Shown here one piece after another: positions 39,998 to 45,776 of a DNA stretch of 45,776 nucleotides. This stretch comes from a bacterium UBP2_UBA2255. Lineage in GTDB: Bacteria > Edwardsbacteria > AC1 > EtOH8. Where the stretch lies: assembly GCA_002347565.1 (NCBI GenBank), contig DDXR01000062.1:1081-46856 (forward strand), given 5' to 3'. Numbering within the stretch: the stretch's first letter is position 1; each line of letters starts with the position of its first letter. The notes beneath the pieces were generated by a model that had not been told where the DNA came from, ran no database searches, and saw nothing but the letters and a program-made list of their open reading frames with translations. The position numbers were made by a program, and so were the translations under genes.

Positions 39998-40592
39998 AAC
40001 AACCAACCAGCGTAGGCAGGCGCAATTGCATATTATTGCTCCGGCAATCGCAGCGTTCAACGATTCCAGTTGTCAAGCCCCTGACGCAGCCCTTGTCTCG
40101 TGATCTCTGCGAAATGGGATCGCCAACTATACCGTGGGCTCCTTCCCGGTTTCTGGCCTCTTGGAGAAAGCCGGGATTTGTTTGGGTGGACAATCGCTCC
40201 GCCCTGCGTCAGCGACATCATCGGCCAACAGTCAAAGTTACTGCTGCTCGGCGCTGCGCACCTCACGAGCGCTTGCACTTTCGTCGCCCAAATCCCTGCT
40301 CATGTTCCCGCAATCTGTCAAGGCCGAGTACTTGCAGATAGCTCAGCCGTCGTGTCGTGTTATCGTATATCCTAGTGCAATTGCCGATTCGACAAAATGA
40401 TAAAAATGCATAACAGTATCGACTGAATGTTGTTGTTTTGTGCAACTCAATCCATAATTCCATTAAAGTGTTATTATGTAACTGATTGATAAATAGATCA
40501 TTACAAAATGAGTCGTGTTTGGTATGTTTTTTGCAAGTAAATATACCATCCAGAAAACGGAACTGAACGAAAGAAACAGAAAGGAATCCCGG
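39998..40592. other. Gene-poor, A+T-richer 595-bp stretch
   Basis: No supported gene on either strand; short open frames lack ribosome sites and family resemblance. The last ~200 bp are clearly richer in A+T than the surroundings and hold the upstream region of the secreted protein gene. The first ~380 bp look like unannotatable sequence, possibly decayed or foreign. No terminator hairpin stands out after the ABC genes apart from a short ATTGC/GCAAT hairpin near 40040. Confidence 0.5.
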
Positions 40593-43424
40593 ATGATAAC
40601 CAGGAATGTTTTTTCCCCGCTGATCATCTTGGCGGCGTGCGGCCAGTTGCTATCGCAGGAGATTATCCTGCAACCCGGCATGTTTGTTCCAGGCGCACAA
40701 CCCCAAAGCGGTCCAGCGCTGCGGCCAGAAGCCCCAGGAAAACCGCTGGTAGCGCGTCCGGGCATCGACACCAGGCTGCCCGCCGGCAAGTCTACGCCGC
40801 TGCCGTGGTATCAAGCCGACGCCTACCTGAACGACTTCCGGGTCAACAGCGAAGCGGACAGCTCCTCGTTCTCGCAGTCCCGCGCACAGGTCGCCTGCAG
40901 CCAGTGGCCGATGATCGCCTGGGCGGTGTGGATCGATGGACGCAGCCCCAACGGCGACGTCTACATCCAGCGCTACGACTCGCTGATGAACAAGTCCGGC
41001 GGGAACAGCAGGGTCAATGACGACACGACCCAGATGGCGCAGAACCACCCCGCGATCGACTGCGATTCCTCCGGCAACGCGGTCGTCGTTTGGTATGACA
41101 GCCGGTATCCGTACGGTTTCGGCCAGCGGTTCGGGCCCAGCGGACGGCTGGGGACGAATTTCCGCATCGGTCCGGATACCATCTCGGGAACGTATGATTA
41201 CCCGGATGTCGCCATGCTGCCGGGCGGCGGGTTCGTCGTCTCCTCGGCGCTCTACCACAACGGGCTGGGCCGGCAGGCCGTCCTCGCCAGCCGCTTTAAC
41301 GCCGGCGGCAGCCTGACGGGGCACTCCTATGCCGATTCGGCGGCCGGCAACAAGGGCTCCACGGCCTGCGGCGCGGCCGGAAACCGCGTCATCTTCGCCT
41401 GGTTCGACAACCGCAACGGCCAATGGGACCTCTACGTCCGGGTCTTCGACCTGGCCGGTAACCCGGTCAGCGCCGCCATCAGGGCCACGGAGCCGGCCGC
41501 GGTCATCCAGGACTACTACAACTGCCGGCCGGCGCTGGCGGTGGGCGACACCGGGCAATTCTGCGTGGCCTGGCAGGATTACCGCAACGGCAACAACGAC
41601 ATCTACGCCCAGCGCTTCGACCGCAGCGGAACGGCCCAGGGGGGGAACTTCAAGGTCAATTCCGACGCCGGCAGCTCCTGGCAGGGCTATCCCCAGGCCA
41701 CGTATGTCCGGAACGGTTTCGGGACAGGATCGCTCTACATCAGCTGGCTGGATTTATCAGCCGGCTCCCGGATCATGTACCGCGGATACGATATCTATGG
41801 GGCGCCATTGGGCGAGGGCGCGCTGGTGAACACGGCCGGCTATCCCGGCAACCACCACGGCTTCACCTTCTGTTACCGGCCGCCGACCAACAACTATGCC
41901 GCCGTGGTTGCCTGGGATGCGATACAAAACAGCCAGTATGATGTCTATGCCTGCAACATCAACGTTACCCCTTACGGCAGCCGCTGCAACGACGATGCGG
42001 TCGGGGCCAACCAAAACGAACCGTCAGTCGCCGCCGACTCAACAGGCCGCTGGGCGGTCGCCTGGATGGACGACCGCAGGCCTGATCTACGGCAGCACAT
42101 TTATGTGCGGCCGTTCAACGCTGCCGGCAGCCCCCTCACCGGGGAAGCAAGGCTCAGCGACACGCTGATGAACAGCAGCGGCGCCTTCTCGCCCATCCTC
42201 GCGGTTACCGCTGGCGGCGATTTCATCTGCGCCTGGTACGGTTCCCGGAGCGTTACCGGCGTTCTGGGAACCTACGATGCCGGACCCACCGGCGGCAACA
42301 TCAGGCTATCGGCCGACACGGCCACCGCCTGGACCAAGATGTATCCGGCAGCGGCGATGGACAACGACACCCGGTTCATCGTCGCGTGGCTCGACAGCAG
42401 GAACAGCGTGTACTACGACCTCTACTGCCGCGGTTTCGGCCCCGGCGCTGCGGCGCGGACCGGACAGGACCTCAAGGTCAACCTTGCCGGCACGGAGGCG
42501 CAGGGCCACCGGCCCAAGGCGGTCGCGCTGGGGGCCGGGCGCTTCGCCCTGGTCTATTCGCAGAAAAACGGCAGCTACGCCGACCTCTACTGCCGGCTGG
42601 CCGAGGTCGGGACCGACACGGTCACCTTCGTCGGGGCACCGTTCAAGGTCTCCGACAATCCCGCCGCGGTCAACGCCGTCTACTGCGGCGCCGGCGCCGA
42701 CACGGCCGGCAATTTCCTGGCGGCCTGGTACGATTACCGCAACTACAACGTGATGGCGCGCTGGTTCGACCGCAACGGCGTGGCCCAGGGCGCCGGCCTC
42801 GACGTCGGCGACAACTACACCTACCCCATGAACACCAACGTCATCGTCGACCGCCAGGGCCGGGCGGCCGTCACCTGGGCGCAGAACGTCATTTCCGGCG
42901 CCGATCCCGATGTCATGGCGCGGGCGTACAATGCCGACCGGTCGCCCTTCACACCTGTATTCCGGGTCAACAACGACCCGACCCGGCGCTACCAGGGAAT
43001 ACCGGCAGTGACGGAGGGCGGAGGCAATTTCTACTTCGCCTGGGAGGACGGCCGCCACGACACCTGCGGCACGGACATTTTCGCCAAGGGCTACACCTGG
43101 GCCGAGCTGGGCGTCTCATCTGCGCCGGGGTCCGAGCCGCATTCAACCCGGTTGCGACTTGAGCCGAACCGGCCCAATCCGTTCGGCCAGTTCACGACGA
43201 TCGATTATCAATTACCGAGGGCCGGGAAGGTCAGTTTGAAGGTGTACAACATCGCCGGGCAGCTGGTGCGGACGCTGGTCGACGGGTCCCAGGCTTCGGG
43301 TTTCCATGTTGCGCGTTGGGATGGCAGGGATGAGCGGGGACGCGAGATCGCCGCGGGTGTCTATGTCGCCAGGCTCGATGCCTGCGGGTCGTCTGCGGCC
43401 AGGAAGCTGATCCGCATCGAATAA
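40593..43424 (+). CDS. Large secreted beta-repeat protein with C-terminal sorting-type domain
   Basis: 943 residues. A Sec signal (about 1-21; FSPLIILAACGQLLSQ) is followed by a Pro-rich linker and then, from ~residue 85 to ~845, about thirteen copies of a ~55-residue unit built around AWxDxRN...DIYxQRFD (for example VAWQDYRNGNNDIYAQRFD), a pattern expected of a beta-propeller or repeat-sandwich. The C-terminal ~85 residues (LRLEPNRPNPFGQFTTIDYQLPRAGKVSLKVYNIAGQLVRTL...GVYVARLD) form a FlgD-Ig-like/T9SS type A sorting-like domain common in FCB bacteria. It is likely secreted or attached at the surface; ligand unknown. ATG at 40593 after AAAGGAAT. A terminator follows. Confidence 0.88.
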   Translation: MITRNVFSPLIILAACGQLLSQEIILQPGMFVPGAQPQSGPALRPEAPGKPLVARPGIDTRLPAGKSTPLPWYQADAYLNDFRVNSEADSSSFSQSRAQVACSQWPMIAWAVWIDGRSPNGDVYIQRYDSLMNKSGGNSRVNDDTTQMAQNHPAIDCDSSGNAVVVWYDSRYPYGFGQRFGPSGRLGTNFRIGPDTISGTYDYPDVAMLPGGGFVVSSALYHNGLGRQAVLASRFNAGGSLTGHSYADSAAGNKGSTACGAAGNRVIFAWFDNRNGQWDLYVRVFDLAGNPVSAAIRATEPAAVIQDYYNCRPALAVGDTGQFCVAWQDYRNGNNDIYAQRFDRSGTAQGGNFKVNSDAGSSWQGYPQATYVRNGFGTGSLYISWLDLSAGSRIMYRGYDIYGAPLGEGALVNTAGYPGNHHGFTFCYRPPTNNYAAVVAWDAIQNSQYDVYACNINVTPYGSRCNDDAVGANQNEPSVAADSTGRWAVAWMDDRRPDLRQHIYVRPFNAAGSPLTGEARLSDTLMNSSGAFSPILAVTAGGDFICAWYGSRSVTGVLGTYDAGPTGGNIRLSADTATAWTKMYPAAAMDNDTRFIVAWLDSRNSVYYDLYCRGFGPGAAARTGQDLKVNLAGTEAQGHRPKAVALGAGRFALVYSQKNGSYADLYCRLAEVGTDTVTFVGAPFKVSDNPAAVNAVYCGAGADTAGNFLAAWYDYRNYNVMARWFDRNGVAQGAGLDVGDNYTYPMNTNVIVDRQGRAAVTWAQNVISGADPDVMARAYNADRSPFTPVFRVNNDPTRRYQGIPAVTEGGGNFYFAWEDGRHDTCGTDIFAKGYTWAELGVSSAPGSEPHSTRLRLEPNRPNPFGQFTTIDYQLPRAGKVSLKVYNIAGQLVRTLVDGSQASGFHVARWDGRDERGREIAAGVYVARLDACGSSAARKLIRIE

Positions 43425-43444
43425 GGAACGGGAGGGGCTTGATC

Positions 43445-43476
43445 ACGGCCCCGCCGAAGGGCGGGGCCGTCTGTTT
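43445..43476 (+). terminator. Intrinsic terminator of the secreted protein gene
   Basis: Perfect 11-bp stem (43445-43455 with 43460-43470, GAAG loop) followed by CTGTTT, 21 nt after the stop codon. Confidence 0.85.
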
Positions 43477-43535
43477 CCCCGGTTTTCGGGAATCGCAGGA
43501 TAGCCGGTTATTATTCCCACATCTTATAATAATCC

Positions 43536-43564
43536 TTGACAAAACCGTTATAAATGGTTATATT
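43536..43564 (+). promoter_or_regulatory. Sigma-70-type promoter of grpE-dnaK
   Basis: TTGACA (43536-43541), 17-nt spacer, TATATT (43559-43564) in an A+T-rich island; leader of about 65 nt to the grpE start at 43636. I see no CIRCE (TTAGCACTC-N9-GAGTGCTAA) element here. Confidence 0.7.
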
Positions 43565-43635
43565 TATCTGTTAACCCTTGGAATTGCAGTGCATTTCGGG
43601 ATGGCGGAGCTTTTCCGGCCTGATCGGGCGATATC

Positions 43636-44274
43636 ATGCCATTTTCACGACTGCTGAGCGGAATGACCGAAAACACCAAGACCATATATTCCAAGCTGCG
43701 GGCCCGATTGAAGGAGCTCAACAGCCAGCTGGGGTTCAACAAGAAGCTGGCCGAGGAGAACTTCGACAAGTACCTGCGGGCGCTGGCCGACCTCGACAAC
43801 TCCCGCAAGCGGATGGCCAAGGAATACCTGGAGAAGGAGGCCGAGGCCAACCGCAACCTGATCGGCAAGCTGCTGCCGGTGCTGGACAACCTGGAGCGTG
43901 CCATGGCGCAGGCGCAGAAGTCCGACTGTCCCGGGGAGGCCTGCAGGAACTTTGTGCAGGGCGTGGAGATGATCGACGGCCAGCTGCGCCAGCTGCTCGA
44001 ATCCGAGGGCCTGAAGCACTTGGACGACCGGGGCGCGGCCTTCGACCCCACCCGCCACGACGCCATCCTGGCGGTCGAGACCGCGGAGCATCCGCCGGAC
44101 ATCGTGCTGGACGTGGTGGAACGCGGATTCCTGTTCAACAACAGGGTGCTGCGGCCGGCCCGGGTGACGGTGTCCAAGTCGCCGCAACCGCCGGCGTCCG
44201 AACCGGCCGGAACGGAGGCGGGAACAGGCGCCGGGGGGCCGCTGAACCACCAGGAGGGCGGCGCCGACGGATGA
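43636..44274 (+). CDS. grpE: GrpE nucleotide exchange factor
   Basis: 212 residues. The N-terminal long helix (about 25-105) shows the conserved GrpE dimerisation line LRALADLDNSRKRMAKEYLEKEAEANRNLIGKLLPVLDNLERAM. The C-terminal beta domain has FDPTRHDAILAVE and VLDVVERGFLFNNRVLRPARVTV. It releases ADP from DnaK. The tail beyond ~190 is an Ala/Gly/Pro-rich extension. The start is the ATG at 43636; MTENT at 43663 is possible. It lies upstream of dnaK with an 85-nt gap. Confidence 0.93.
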   Translation: MPFSRLLSGMTENTKTIYSKLRARLKELNSQLGFNKKLAEENFDKYLRALADLDNSRKRMAKEYLEKEAEANRNLIGKLLPVLDNLERAMAQAQKSDCPGEACRNFVQGVEMIDGQLRQLLESEGLKHLDDRGAAFDPTRHDAILAVETAEHPPDIVLDVVERGFLFNNRVLRPARVTVSKSPQPPASEPAGTEAGTGAGGPLNHQEGGADG

Positions 44275-44359
44275 TGTTTCAGTCGACGTGGCGGGGCGAA
44301 TCCTTCGCGCCCGGAGAAGCATCACAGGCAATGAACCATTTTTCAGGAGTCTGATCCAT

Positions 44360-45776
<1,417 letters not shown>

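Noticed and set aside
39998..40380. Possible retron or structured non-coding RNA
   Set aside because: No reverse transcriptase gene nearby, no inverted repeats framing an msr/msd, and only a short hairpin near 40040; kept only as an unexplained region.
43575..43635. CIRCE or sigma-32 heat-shock element before grpE
   Set aside because: No TTAGCACTC-N9-GAGTGCTAA palindrome; a sigma-70-like promoter explains the region.

Overview
This is a G+C-rich bacterial window, densely coded, with Shine-Dalgarno sites in front of most genes and many ATGA/GTGA stop-start overlaps. Several features point to an uncultivated Gram-negative lineage of the FCB superphylum (Edwardsbacteria/TA06/Zixibacteria-like; inference, moderate confidence). 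These are a large secreted protein ending in a FlgD-like/T9SS-type sorting module, a DUF5916 outer-membrane barrel, a TPR-bearing GT-C-like membrane protein and DUF2378 proteins. Rubrerythrin, desulfoferrodoxin and many Fe-S/CXXC proteins suggest an anaerobe or microaerophile that must survive oxygen.

Layout. Positions 1-6700 hold a truncated B12-binding radical SAM protein, a NapH-like 4Fe-4S membrane protein behind an adenosine deaminase, a RecF-like ATPase, a DUF2378 protein with an apparently leaderless promoter, a TPR protein and a nitroreductase. Positions 6835-17831 are a long minus-strand run. It has a TetR regulator, a TetR-type operator, two tiny exported proteins, a DUF5916 barrel, an isochorismatase-like protein lacking expected catalytic residues, two nucleotidyltransferases, an ankyrin-metallo-beta-lactamase fusion, a DUF3795 protein and the TldD/TldE protease pair, and it ends at a strong terminator. 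Positions 17916-22450 are plus-strand: a NYN nuclease-cold-shock fusion behind a consensus promoter, a deoxynucleoside kinase, a free-methionine-sulfoxide reductase, a TPR/GT-C-like membrane protein and a second DUF2378 protein.

Positions 22512-29354 are the most coherent block: sixteen minus-strand genes headed by an ECF sigma factor and its zinc-finger anti-sigma factor. They encode thioredoxin, thioredoxin reductase, a protein disulfide oxidoreductase, a ferredoxin, superoxide reductase, rubrerythrin, OsmC, peroxiredoxin, a thioredoxin-like lipoprotein and several very small cysteine-bearing membrane proteins. The gaps inside this block are filled by palindromic intergenic repeats. It reads as an oxidative-stress and thiol-redox regulon.

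Positions 29747-38188 encode two c-di-GMP enzymes in tandem. One is a 2,092-residue protein with about twelve PAS domains, a GAF, a GGDEF and an HD-GYP; the other is a smaller PAS3-GGDEF-HD-GYP relative. A tungstate/molybdate-type ABC permease and ATPase follow without a binding protein. After a 595-bp gene-poor, A+T-richer stretch come the large secreted repeat protein and a grpE-dnaK pair, the latter cut by the window edge. I see no rRNA, tRNA, CRISPR array or transposase gene.
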